Positions 55,307-62,821 of a stretch of 62,821 nucleotides of DNA are shown here, in pieces. The notes beneath the pieces are model-generated. The model had not been told where the DNA came from and did no database searches. It saw only the letters and a list, made by a program, of their open reading frames with translations. Each line of letters begins with the position of its first letter. Position 1 is the stretch's first letter. The DNA comes from Mastigocoleus sp. MO_188.B34 (GTDB lineage Bacteria > Cyanobacteriota > Cyanobacteriia > Cyanobacteriales > Nostocaceae): the NCBI RefSeq assembly GCF_030065675.1, contig NZ_JASJDK010000048.1:1-62821 (forward strand). Direction: 5' to 3'. The position numbers were made by a program, and so were the translations under genes.

Positions 55307-56398
55307 ATGGGATACGTTGCGATTAAAGGTGGAGAAGGAGCGATTACCGCAGCTGCAGAATTATTAGAATTTTTACGTGCCCAGGAAAGTAATCAACAAC
55401 CTTTAAAGTTAGATACTATTCGCCATCAACTTCATGCTCTCCATAGTAGGGTTCTTTCAGAAGGAGGACTTTACCACCCACAATTAGCATCTTTAGCTAT
55501 TAAACAAAGCGCTGGAGATACATTAGAGGCAGCATTTTATTTACGAGCATATAATTCTACATGTCCTCGTTTGGGATTTACTCCGCCTCATCAAGGTAAA
55601 AATATGCGTTTGATTCGCCGTATTTCTGCCGCTTTCAAAGATATTCCTGGGGGACAAATGCTTGGTCCGACTCCCGATTATCTCCAGCGTCTATTTCGAT
55701 TTGAACTATTGGATGAGTCTCCAGAAGAATTTCGCCAGATAACTCAAAACTGGCTCCAGGACATACCAAAGGAAAATCTTCCGACAACTTTTCCTAAAGT
55801 CCTGGAGTATTTACGTAAAGAAGGTTTACTTCCTCCAATTTCTCAAAATACTGCGTCAGCCTTCGATATTACTCGTCAACCCTTAGTATTTCCTATTTCT
55901 CGTTCTGCTGCATTAGCAAAAATGACAAGAGCTGAAACTGGATCTTTATTAGCGATCGCATATTCTAATATGCGCGGTTATGGGGATATTCATCCGACAG
56001 TAGCAGAACTACGAGTTGGTTATTTACCGGTGATGTTACCCCACCCAATTACCAAAGAATTAATTGAAGCTGGGGAAGTTTTAATTACCGAATGCGAGAT
56101 AGTTGCAATGTACGACAAGAGCGAAGAAAACGGTAAATCGAAATTTGGTTTGGGTTATGGTGCTTGCTTTGGACACAACGAAGTAAAAGCAATTTCCATG
56201 GCGATTCTCGACAGAGCACTACAAAAAGGGCAAAAAAATGGAGCTGATAACCCTTCAGAGGATCCTGAATATGTCTTATTACATATTGACGGTGTTGAAT
56301 CAATGGGTTTTACTTCTCACTATAAAATGCCTCACTACGTCACATTTCAGTCAGACCTTGATCGCTTGCGAAAAACTCAAGGAAGGGAAGGAAAGTAA
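55307..56398 (+). CDS. phnI: C-P lyase subunit PhnI
   Basis: 363 residues. PhnI catalyses, with G, H and L, the transfer of the phosphonate onto the ribose C1 of ATP with loss of adenine. It begins with the conserved MGYVAIKGGEGAI. Further motifs: HALHSRVLSEGGLYHPQLA; YNSTCPRLGFTPP; RAETGSLLAIAYSNMRGYGDIHP; and SHYKMPHYVTFQSDLDRLRK at the end. ATG 55307 is the only sensible start although no ribosome site precedes it. The length equals the family norm. Confidence 0.93.
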   Translation: MGYVAIKGGEGAITAAAELLEFLRAQESNQQPLKLDTIRHQLHALHSRVLSEGGLYHPQLASLAIKQSAGDTLEAAFYLRAYNSTCPRLGFTPPHQGKNMRLIRRISAAFKDIPGGQMLGPTPDYLQRLFRFELLDESPEEFRQITQNWLQDIPKENLPTTFPKVLEYLRKEGLLPPISQNTASAFDITRQPLVFPISRSAALAKMTRAETGSLLAIAYSNMRGYGDIHPTVAELRVGYLPVMLPHPITKELIEAGEVLITECEIVAMYDKSEENGKSKFGLGYGACFGHNEVKAISMAILDRALQKGQKNGADNPSEDPEYVLLHIDGVESMGFTSHYKMPHYVTFQSDLDRLRKTQGREGK

Positions 56399-56449
56399 GG
56401 AGTAAGAAGTAATGAGTAATTTGTAATTTGCTCTTCCCCATCCTCCAAC

Positions 56450-56494
56450 ACTTCCCACACTTCCAACACTTCCCACACTTTCCCCAAGTCCCCA
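56450..56494. repeat. Nonamer array abutting the phnJ start codon
   Basis: Five tandem 9-base units (ACTTCCCAC, ACTTCCAAC, ACTTCCCAC, ACTTTCCCC, AAGTCCCCA) end exactly at ATG 56495. They are pyrimidine-rich and leave no normal ribosome site. Confidence 0.8.
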
Positions 56495-57418
56495 ATGAAA
56501 CAACAAACTCATAAATACCACTTTGGTTTTTTGGATGAAGATGCAAAAAAGGAAATTCGGCGATCGCTACTCAAAGCAATTGCTATTCCCGGTTATCAGG
56601 TACCTTATTCTTCCAGAGAAATGCCGATTGCTAGAGGTTTTGGTACGGGAGGATTACAAATTACCCTTTCAATATTAGGTACCGATGATACTTTTAAAGT
56701 TATTGATCAGGGGAGTGATGAGTCAGTAAATGCGGTTAATATCCGTAAATTTATCAGCAAAACTTGTCCGGGGGTATCTCTAACAAAACATACCCTGACT
56801 GCAACAGTAATTCAAACTCGTCATCGCATACCAGAATTCCCTCTAAAACTAGGTCAAATTCTTGTTTTACAGGTACCCTATCCAGATCCTTTAGTGATGG
56901 TAGAAGCTAGTGAAGCCAAACGCAAACAAATGCACGGTGAAGGAGATTATGCAAGACTCTGGGTCAAACTTTATGAGGATATGGTGCAATTTTCTGAAAT
57001 TACAATTTCCCACCGCTATCCTTGTCAGATTAATGGAGCTTACGTGATAGATCCTTCACCTATCCCTAGGTTTGATGTTGCTAAACTACATCAGTCAGAG
57101 GGACTTTATTTATTTGGAGCGGGAAGAGAGAAGAAAATTTATGCTGTGCCACCTTACACTAAAACTAAACCTCTTTCATTTAGTGACGTCCCCTTCCGCG
57201 TTGAAGATTTTATAGACCAAACCGGACAACGTCGTACTTGTAATCGTTGTGGTTCTAATAATAGCTTTTTAGATGAGTTCATCGATGATTTTGGGCGAAA
57301 AGTTTATCAGTGTTCCGATAGTGATTATTGCAATATGCAATTGCTAAAGTCTCTGTTAGAGAAAAGGAAACAGGGAGCAGGAAGCAGGGAAAAAGACAAA
57401 AGACATCTCCAGAAATGA
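56495..57418 (+). CDS. phnJ: C-P lyase radical-SAM subunit PhnJ
   Basis: 307 residues. PhnJ is the radical-SAM-like enzyme that breaks the C-P bond of 5-phosphoribosyl-1-phosphonate, giving the alkane and cyclic phosphate. Cysteines 249, 252, 273 and 279 (RTCNRCG ... YQCSDSDYC) form the unusual cluster-binding set of the family, near the same places as in E. coli. The N-terminal FGFLDEDAKKEIRRSLLKA and EMPIARGFGTGGLQ, with the glycine loop, are conserved. The final residues after SLLEKRK (QGAGSREKDKRHLQK) come from a GGAGCAGGAAGCAGG-type repeat and look appended. Confidence 0.95.
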   Translation: MKQQTHKYHFGFLDEDAKKEIRRSLLKAIAIPGYQVPYSSREMPIARGFGTGGLQITLSILGTDDTFKVIDQGSDESVNAVNIRKFISKTCPGVSLTKHTLTATVIQTRHRIPEFPLKLGQILVLQVPYPDPLVMVEASEAKRKQMHGEGDYARLWVKLYEDMVQFSEITISHRYPCQINGAYVIDPSPIPRFDVAKLHQSEGLYLFGAGREKKIYAVPPYTKTKPLSFSDVPFRVEDFIDQTGQRRTCNRCGSNNSFLDEFIDDFGRKVYQCSDSDYCNMQLLKSLLEKRKQGAGSREKDKRHLQK

Positions 57419-57469
57419 GATATCACCCCTGACTACACAAGGCTTTTATATTCTTTTTCGGAGATGTCT
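57401..57469. repeat. Inverted repeat across the phnJ stop
   Basis: AGACATCTCC (57401-57410) pairs with GGAGATGTCT (57460-57469). The left arm is inside the last phnJ codons. It might form a large hairpin in the phnJ-phnK message. Confidence 0.5.
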
Positions 57470-57570
57470 AAAGGAAATAGGGAATAGAAGTACTTGTTTC
57501 TTATACATAAAATCAAAATTATAAAAAATCAAGAACTAGTCCCTCAAAACTAAATTCGCAAAGACTAAAG

Positions 57571-58401
57571 ATGGCTAAGGTTTTAGAAGTCAACAAAATC
57601 ACTAAGATTTACGGTAAAGGATGTTTGGATTGCTTGAAGATGACGGGGGAAGCCGCAAACACTAATATCTGCCCTAAATGTGGTAGTGTCGTAGCTTTAC
57701 AGGATATATCTTTTCAACTACATCATGGAGAAATTCTGGGGGTGATGGGGGAATCAGGCAGTGGTAAATCTACCTTAGTGCAGATGTTATATTTCGACCA
57801 ATTACCATCAGCAGGAGAAGTAATATTTACAGATAAAGAGACAAAGTACGACATATTCAGCTTAAATGCTGCCCAGCAACGCTGGCTACGCAACCATAAG
57901 TTTGGGATGGTTTATCAAAATCCTCATTTGGGCTTGAATTTCCGCATATCTGCAGGAGGAAATATCGCCGAACGTCTATTAATGGGGGATTTATTTGATT
58001 ACGGACAAATTCGTGATTGTATTCGCCGTCTATTGGAACGTACAGAAGTATTAACTCAAAGAATGGATTGTTTACCTGCATCATTCTCTGGAGGAATGCA
58101 ACAACGGGTACAAATCGCTCGTGCTTTAGCAATAGATCCACCACTGTTGTTTTTAGATGAAGTGACTACAGGTTTAGATTTATCTGTCCAAGCTAAAATA
58201 CTGGATTTAATCCTGGAAATTCAGCAGCAACTGGGCGTAGCAATGATTGTGGTGACCCATGATTTAGGAGTAATTCGTCTTTTAGCGTCCCGTACCTTAG
58301 TTATGAAATATGGACAAGTTGTGGAGTCAGGTTTAACAGATCAAATTTTAGAAGACCCTCAACATGCTTATACCCAACAATTAGTTGCTTCGGCGCTTTG
58401 A
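57571..58401 (+). CDS. phnK: C-P lyase ABC protein PhnK with zinc-ribbon insertion
   Basis: 276 residues, an ABC-type ATPase that binds the PhnGHIJ core and is needed for C-P cleavage, not transport. Walker A GESGSGKST, signature FSGGMQQR, Walker B LLFLDEVTTGLD and the closing DPQHAYTQQLVASAL. Between the first strand and Walker A there is an extra segment with C18-x2-C21 and C34-x2-C37 (GCLDCLK ... NICPKCGS), a probable zinc ribbon absent from E. coli PhnK, which explains the added length. Confidence 0.93.
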   Translation: MAKVLEVNKITKIYGKGCLDCLKMTGEAANTNICPKCGSVVALQDISFQLHHGEILGVMGESGSGKSTLVQMLYFDQLPSAGEVIFTDKETKYDIFSLNAAQQRWLRNHKFGMVYQNPHLGLNFRISAGGNIAERLLMGDLFDYGQIRDCIRRLLERTEVLTQRMDCLPASFSGGMQQRVQIARALAIDPPLLFLDEVTTGLDLSVQAKILDLILEIQQQLGVAMIVVTHDLGVIRLLASRTLVMKYGQVVESGLTDQILEDPQHAYTQQLVASAL

Positions 58402-58747
58402 GGTGTTGGGGATTAGCGACTAGCTACTGGCGATTGGGAAAATGACCATCTTAGAAACAACTTTCCAAAAACAACAATATACCAATCGTCAGAGCCCACC
58501 GATGTGCGTCCCTACAGATGAAAAATAATGGTATTGCAAAATTTAAATTTTTTCTGGAAATCCCTTCATGCAAATCGTCAATCCCCATATCATGTGTTGC
58601 ATCACGCAATAACTGTAGCCGCATTAGGGGTAACGCCAAATTCCCATATGCCTTTTGCGGTGGGCGTATCACCAATCCCTATATGGCTGACACCACGCAA
58701 TACCTACGCTAGCAACGCTATCGCCAATCTCCAATCACTAATCCCCA
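58402..58747. other. phnK-phnL spacer
   Basis: 346 bases. It includes a lone decayed arm of a dispersed repeat (GTGCGTCCCTAC near 58503) and a heptamer array that runs into the phnL start (58724-58751). No gene is supported. Confidence 0.45.
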
Positions 58748-58751
58748 ATGA
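58724..58751. repeat. Heptamer array containing the phnL start codon
   Basis: CCAATCT, CCAATCA, CTAATCC, CCAATGA: the fourth unit contains the ATG (58748). No ribosome site upstream. Confidence 0.7.
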
Positions 58752-59449
58752 AACAAATCCTACGTATCAAACAATTAACCAAACAATTTGTATTGCACGA
58801 ACAAGGAAAAATCATTCCTGCAGCGAAACCAGTAGATTTAACTTTAGAAACAGGAACATTAACCGCTTTGGTGGGAAATTCTGGTGTCGGAAAAAGTAGC
58901 TTACTTAAATGTATTTATCGTACTTACTTACCTAGTAATGGCAATATTAATTATCTTGACGTTCAAAATAACTGGATTGATTTAGCTACTGCAAGTGAAT
59001 ATGAAATATTAAAATTACGGCGCTCGCAAATGAGTTTTGTAACCCAATTCCTTGATTTTTTACCACGTCAAAATACTTTAGACGTAGTCGCAAAACCTTT
59101 GTTTGATTTGGGAGTTGACAGAAAAGAAGCAAGAAATAAATCACAAGCAATTCTTGAAGAATTAAATATTCCCGAAAGATTATGGAAAGTTTCCCCTGCT
59201 ACTTTTTCCGGTGGAGAAAAGCAACGGGTTAATATTGCTCGTAGTTTAATAATGCGATCGCGACTTTTGCTTTTAGATGAACCAACAGCAAGTCTCGATC
59301 CTGAAACAAGCAAGAAGGTGATAAGTCTAATTAAACGTGCAAAAGAAGAAGGGACAGCTATTCTTGCTGTATTTCATGAACCACAAATTATCTCTGAACT
59401 AGCAGATAGTACCGTAACCTTAGAATCAAATAGAGTTTCTGTTAAGTAA
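58748..59449 (+). CDS. phnL: C-P lyase ABC protein PhnL
   Basis: 233 residues. A second ABC-type ATPase of the C-P lyase set. Walker A GNSGVGKSS, Q-loop VTQFLDFLPRQNTLD, signature FSGGEKQRVNIARSL, Walker B LLLLDEPTASLDPE and the H-loop FHEPQ. It works with PhnI, G and H in forming the ribose phosphonate intermediate. The start codon lies inside a heptamer repeat. Confidence 0.93.
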   Translation: MKQILRIKQLTKQFVLHEQGKIIPAAKPVDLTLETGTLTALVGNSGVGKSSLLKCIYRTYLPSNGNINYLDVQNNWIDLATASEYEILKLRRSQMSFVTQFLDFLPRQNTLDVVAKPLFDLGVDRKEARNKSQAILEELNIPERLWKVSPATFSGGEKQRVNIARSLIMRSRLLLLDEPTASLDPETSKKVISLIKRAKEEGTAILAVFHEPQIISELADSTVTLESNRVSVK

Positions 59450-60213
59450 ATTTACTTTGGATTAAAGCCATCATTTTACTGAAATTAAATTCTGTATGTA
59501 AGTCATCGGACAGAAATATTTATATTTTCAGCCTTAAACTAGATGAAAGTTAAGGCTTAATATGAATATGCGCGGTCGCGTGTAATTTTCGAATTTTTTG
59601 TAATTAGTTTTGGTCTGGTCTTGCTAGATAGTTTGTGCTCGCTGCGATAATTACATCACAAATATATTGTTCTAGAATTTCTTGCTGTGAAGGGTTAAAT
59701 TTCCTCAAATATATTGAGGATTTTAGGTAGATATGAAAATAGACATATTAGTATCATTTAGGTAATTTGTAATTTACAAATTCAAAGTTACAAATTCAAA
59801 GTTACGAATTCAAAGTTACGAACTCAAAGTTACGAACTCAAAGTTATAAATCTAAAATTACAAACTCGCTAAATAATCTGGGGTTTCTTTGTCGAGGTTT
59901 TATTTAGATTAACTTTAAACCAGTAAACCAACTGGTAGGAGTATCTAAACAATTTAAATAATCTGTATTTTTAATTCAAATTACTGCTTTAAAATTTATA
60001 TATTTTTGAGTTCTCATAACGTTCTTGAAAGAAGATGATATATCTTTTTTTAGAATTAATCTTAGATGCCTGGAGAAACATCAAAAATTTTAATTTAACT
60101 AGTACTGAAGTTATTAATCATTGTCTAAATTGTCTCTTGGAGAGATACTAATTCTCATCTCTAAGAGATTCAGGATCGCACGCCTCCATTCTTGATCCCC
60201 AATAAAAATTACA
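59450..60213. other. phnL-phnM spacer with 14-bp tandem repeat
   Basis: 764 bases, unusually long inside a phn cluster. It contains a 14-base tandem array (59776-59873) and AT-rich sequence. TTGGAGAGATACTAATTCTCATCTCTAAGAGAT near 60138-60170 can fold as a hairpin. A separate promoter for phnM-phnF is likely. Confidence 0.45.
59776..59873. repeat. 14-bp tandem repeat, about seven units
   Basis: ACAAATTCAAAGTT twice exactly, then units with ACG, then two diverged ones. Regular 14-base period. Confidence 0.85.
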
Positions 60214-61362
60214 ATGAAAATCTATATTACCCATGCTGATATAGTGACATCTTCAAATGTAATAAAAGATGCTTCTCTACTAATTGAAGATGGTTACATT
60301 ACTGCAATTAATCCAGAGTCAACATCTGCAGTTAAATCTTTTAATTTAGATCGCAAATTGCTGATTCCAGGATGCGTTGATTTACATTGTGATGCTATTG
60401 AAAAAGAAATTGAACCGCGCCCAAATACCTTTTTCCCAACCAAGTTTGCTATTGCTCAAATTGATAGACGAAATGCAGCTGCAGGTATTACGACTCCATT
60501 TCATGCTATTTCTTTTGCTAATGAAGAATTGGGAGTGCGTAATAATAAAAAAGCTGCAGAAATCGTTCGGGCTATTCATGACTATCAACAACAAGCTTTA
60601 GTTGATAATCGGGTTCACTGTCGTTATGAGATTACCGATCCCACTGGTTTACCAATTTTATTAAAACTACTACAGCAAAATTGCGTAGATTTATTTTCCC
60701 TAATGGATCACACTCCAGGACAGGGACAATTTAAGAACCTACCAGCATACTTAGATTACATATCTCGCACATATAACAAGACAACTGACCAAGCACAAGC
60801 TCTAGCTAACCGTAAATTAGAAAATGCTGCTGGAGCATTAGAGCGAATCAAGATCTTAGTTTCAGAAGCTCTTAGACACAATATACAGGTAGCAAGCCAC
60901 GATGATGATACTCCAGAACGGATTCAGACAATGACCGCCCTGGGAGTAAAAATAAGCGAATTTCCAATTAACTTATCCACAGCCCAAAGCGCTAGATGTC
61001 AAGAAATGAAGACTATTTTTGGCGCTCCTAATTTGCTGCGAGGTAAAAGTCAAAGTGGCTCGATTAAAGCAATTGAAGCAATTGAAAATCAAGTTTGTGA
61101 TATCTTATGTTCTGACTATTCTCCTGCAAGCCTACTTGCATCAGTCTTTCAACTGCCCCATTTATTAAATTGGTCTTTACCTGATGCTATATCTTTAGTC
61201 ACACGTAACCCAGCCCAAGTACTTAATTTACACGATCGAGGTGAAATCAAAGTAGGTAAACGAGCAGATTTGATTGCAATTAAATTTACTAAAACCTTCC
61301 CTCAGATAGTTACTACCTGGGTTCGAGGTAAAGTAGTTTTTCAAACAAATTACACTTATTAA
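60214..61362 (+). CDS. phnM: PhnM, ribosyl triphosphonate diphosphohydrolase
   Basis: 382 residues, amidohydrolase fold. PhnM removes pyrophosphate from alpha-D-ribose 1-phosphonate 5-triphosphate to give the PhnJ substrate. Seen: GCVDLHCDAIEKEIEPRPN with metal ligands, FSLMDHTPGQGQF, ASHDDDTPE, ILCSDYSPASLLA with a metal-binding Asp, and the C-terminal VGKRADLIAI. It is 38 bases before the GntR regulator, so they probably form a unit. Confidence 0.93.
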   Translation: MKIYITHADIVTSSNVIKDASLLIEDGYITAINPESTSAVKSFNLDRKLLIPGCVDLHCDAIEKEIEPRPNTFFPTKFAIAQIDRRNAAAGITTPFHAISFANEELGVRNNKKAAEIVRAIHDYQQQALVDNRVHCRYEITDPTGLPILLKLLQQNCVDLFSLMDHTPGQGQFKNLPAYLDYISRTYNKTTDQAQALANRKLENAAGALERIKILVSEALRHNIQVASHDDDTPERIQTMTALGVKISEFPINLSTAQSARCQEMKTIFGAPNLLRGKSQSGSIKAIEAIENQVCDILCSDYSPASLLASVFQLPHLLNWSLPDAISLVTRNPAQVLNLHDRGEIKVGKRADLIAIKFTKTFPQIVTTWVRGKVVFQTNYTY

Positions 61363-61400
61363 TAAGCGTTAACTTTTAAGTTGAGTGAAATATATCAGAG

Positions 61401-62153
61401 ATGATTTCACAGCATCAAGAGGGTGTTCCACTCTACCGCAAAATAGCCTACCAGCTAATTGGAGACATTCAAACCGGAGTTTATAAGCCAGGTGATAAAC
61501 TCCCTTCAGAAAACCAACTTGCAGCACACCATAACGTACATCGTTTAACGGTGCGGCAAGCCATTGGTATGATTGTCGAACAAGGAATGGCTTATCGTCA
61601 GCAAGGAAGGGGTACTTTTGTAGCCCAACCGCGTTTGCATTATTCCATTAATACTAAAACCAGTTTTAGTAATTCTCTTTTAAAACTCGGTTATCTCCCC
61701 AGTTTGAGGATTATTAACGTCCAAACCATAATTGCTTCAGAACAACTAGCAATTTTGTTGGAAGTTGCTCCAAATTCGATCTTGATTGAATTAAAAGTTC
61801 TTCGTACTGGTAGTCCTCAAATCACTGGGAATAGCATTCCCGAACACGAACCTTTATGTGTTAGCCTTTCTTATTTACCTTTGGATAAATTTCCGGAATT
61901 ACCAAACCAAATTTACAAGTCTTATTCTCTCTACGGTATTTTACAAAAATTTTATGGCATCGAAACTAAACGAATACGGACTTATATCGAGACTGAAATT
62001 GTTAGTCCTGAGGATGCTGCATTATTACAAATACCCACTGGTTCCCCTCTTTTAATTACTAGAGCAACTGCTCAAGACCAGCATCAGCAGATTATCGAAC
62101 ATACAATAAGTCGTTTTAGGGGGGATAGATTTACCTTGGAAGTTTCTGGTTGA
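61401..62153 (+). CDS. phnF: PhnF-type GntR/UTRA transcription regulator
   Basis: 250 residues. An N-terminal GntR winged helix (YRKIAYQLIGDIQTGVYKPG, KLPSENQLAAHHNVHRLTVR) and a C-terminal UTRA ligand-binding domain. It probably represses or tunes the phn genes in response to a phosphonate or metabolite, as known for PhnF. It lies last, after phnM, rather than between phnE and phnG as in E. coli. Confidence 0.88.
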   Translation: MISQHQEGVPLYRKIAYQLIGDIQTGVYKPGDKLPSENQLAAHHNVHRLTVRQAIGMIVEQGMAYRQQGRGTFVAQPRLHYSINTKTSFSNSLLKLGYLPSLRIINVQTIIASEQLAILLEVAPNSILIELKVLRTGSPQITGNSIPEHEPLCVSLSYLPLDKFPELPNQIYKSYSLYGILQKFYGIETKRIRTYIETEIVSPEDAALLQIPTGSPLLITRATAQDQHQQIIEHTISRFRGDRFTLEVSG

Positions 62154-62821
62154 TAAATAACTCTAGTTTATGTGTGATGGAGACAGAAATTTAAAGTAAA
62201 TGAAATAATAAATAATGATATCCACTTATTATGCTGGATATTTACTGATGATTTCCTATTTTTGATTATTTAAAGTATGGAAGTCATCTTTTTTCATGTT
62301 TTTTCACGTTATACCCTTAGTAGTTGTAGTGTTGAAGTAAGAATTCACACTGTAATAATTTTTGCTACTATTCGGTAACTTCATTAACAATAGGCATTAA
62401 TCAATAATTGTAAATGCAAATCTATTACTAATAATAGGAAACAACCGGTAATTATAGGTAGTTATAGGTATTTTGAACTACAAATAATTTTTATACTATA
62501 TATTTATTTTAGAGATTAATATCGGGAATAAAAGATACTTTTACCAATAAAAATAATTTACAAGGTATTTGTATTTCTGTTCATTCCCAAGCATATTCTT
62601 CAAACAATAATCATGGATGATTAATAGATAGGGGTATAAATATGTTCCAAATCAAATTTTTACGTCAATGCTTTAAAAGCAGAACTAAATTGAGTCATTT
62701 CGCTCTCAGCAATTCTCATTTTGAAAACGTAGTACAAATAGATACAGAATGAAATATAAAAATAGGAGATTTCTTCGGGGCGATCGCCTCTAAAGAGGCG
62801 CATGCTCCGCTTATCGCCTCG
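62154..62821. other. Right-edge intergenic region
   Basis: About 670 bases, mostly AT-rich. A possible 36-codon ORF is listed separately. Near the end a HIP1-like GGCGATCGCC and a GCCTCTAAAGAGGC palindrome occur. No phnN, phnO or phnP is present before the window ends. Confidence 0.45.
62642..62752 (+). CDS. Possible 36-residue small protein
   Basis: ATG 62642 to TGA 62752 encodes a small basic peptide (MFQIKFLRQCFKSRTKLSHF and further residues). AGGGG lies about 8 bases upstream as a possible ribosome site. No family recognised; it may be chance. Confidence 0.2.
   Translation: MFQIKFLRQCFKSRTKLSHFALSNSHFENVVQIDTE

Overview
The window is chromosomal DNA of a filamentous, probably heterocyst-forming (Nostocales/Rivularia-like) cyanobacterium. 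This is inferred from the low-GC sequence with scattered GCGATCGC (HIP1) sites, heptamer tandem repeats of the STRR type, many WD40/TPR/pentapeptide proteins, a cruF-cruG carotenoid pair, a RexT/TrxA2-like pair and an EGY-type site-2 protease. No rRNA, tRNA, CRISPR array or intact insertion sequence was recognised.

Layout. 0.2-3.8 kb: an orphan HAMP histidine kinase, divergent from a lone PstS-like phosphate-binding lipoprotein, then a VapC (PIN) relic. 4.5-11.9 kb: three consecutive STAND-type ATPase genes that share one N-terminal signature. The second and third are tandem duplicates in which ATPase and TPRs are joined through one membrane helix to a type-1 periplasmic ligand-binding domain. 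The first and third have lost the Walker A lysine. 12-19.5 kb: an SLH beta-helix surface protein, a secreted TPR protein, a Kv-like channel with a zinc ribbon, a DUF1868 protein and precorrin-8X methylmutase. 20-25.4 kb: an NB-ARC/WD40 STAND protein and a pentapeptide-repeat protein. 25.8-31.2 kb: metabolic genes (ferredoxin, JAMM peptidase, MoeB-rhodanese, and a split FluG-like pair of glutamine-synthetase-like ligase and amidohydrolase). 31.2-36.6 kb: a two-gene overlapping operon with a CHAT protease-TIR-ATPase protein followed by a membrane ATPase carrying fourteen near-identical WD40 blades. 37-48.6 kb: an MFS transporter, EGY-like protease, RNase HI, cruG/cruF, rexT/trxA2, a cupin and small orphans. 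50.3-62.2 kb: a complete-looking phosphonate uptake and C-P lyase cluster, phnD-C-E-E-G-H-I-J-K-L-M followed by a phnF-type GntR regulator.

How it works together. The phn cluster imports phosphonates (D, C, two E) and splits the C-P bond (G-M). phnN, phnO and phnP are not in the window. The CHAT-TIR-ATPase/WD40 operon has the parts of a conflict or cell-death system (two candidate effectors, ATP switches, a repeat-rich sensor). The transmembrane STAND-binding-protein pair looks like a small-molecule receptor linked to a cytoplasmic NTPase. Both functions are inferred from domains only.

Non-coding DNA is rich in dispersed repeats. There is a family of about eleven GTAGAGACG/CGTCTCTAC hairpins with covarying stems, heptamer and nonamer arrays that run up to several start codons, a composite inverted repeat flanking moeB, and a 276-bp MITE-like element just upstream of phnD.
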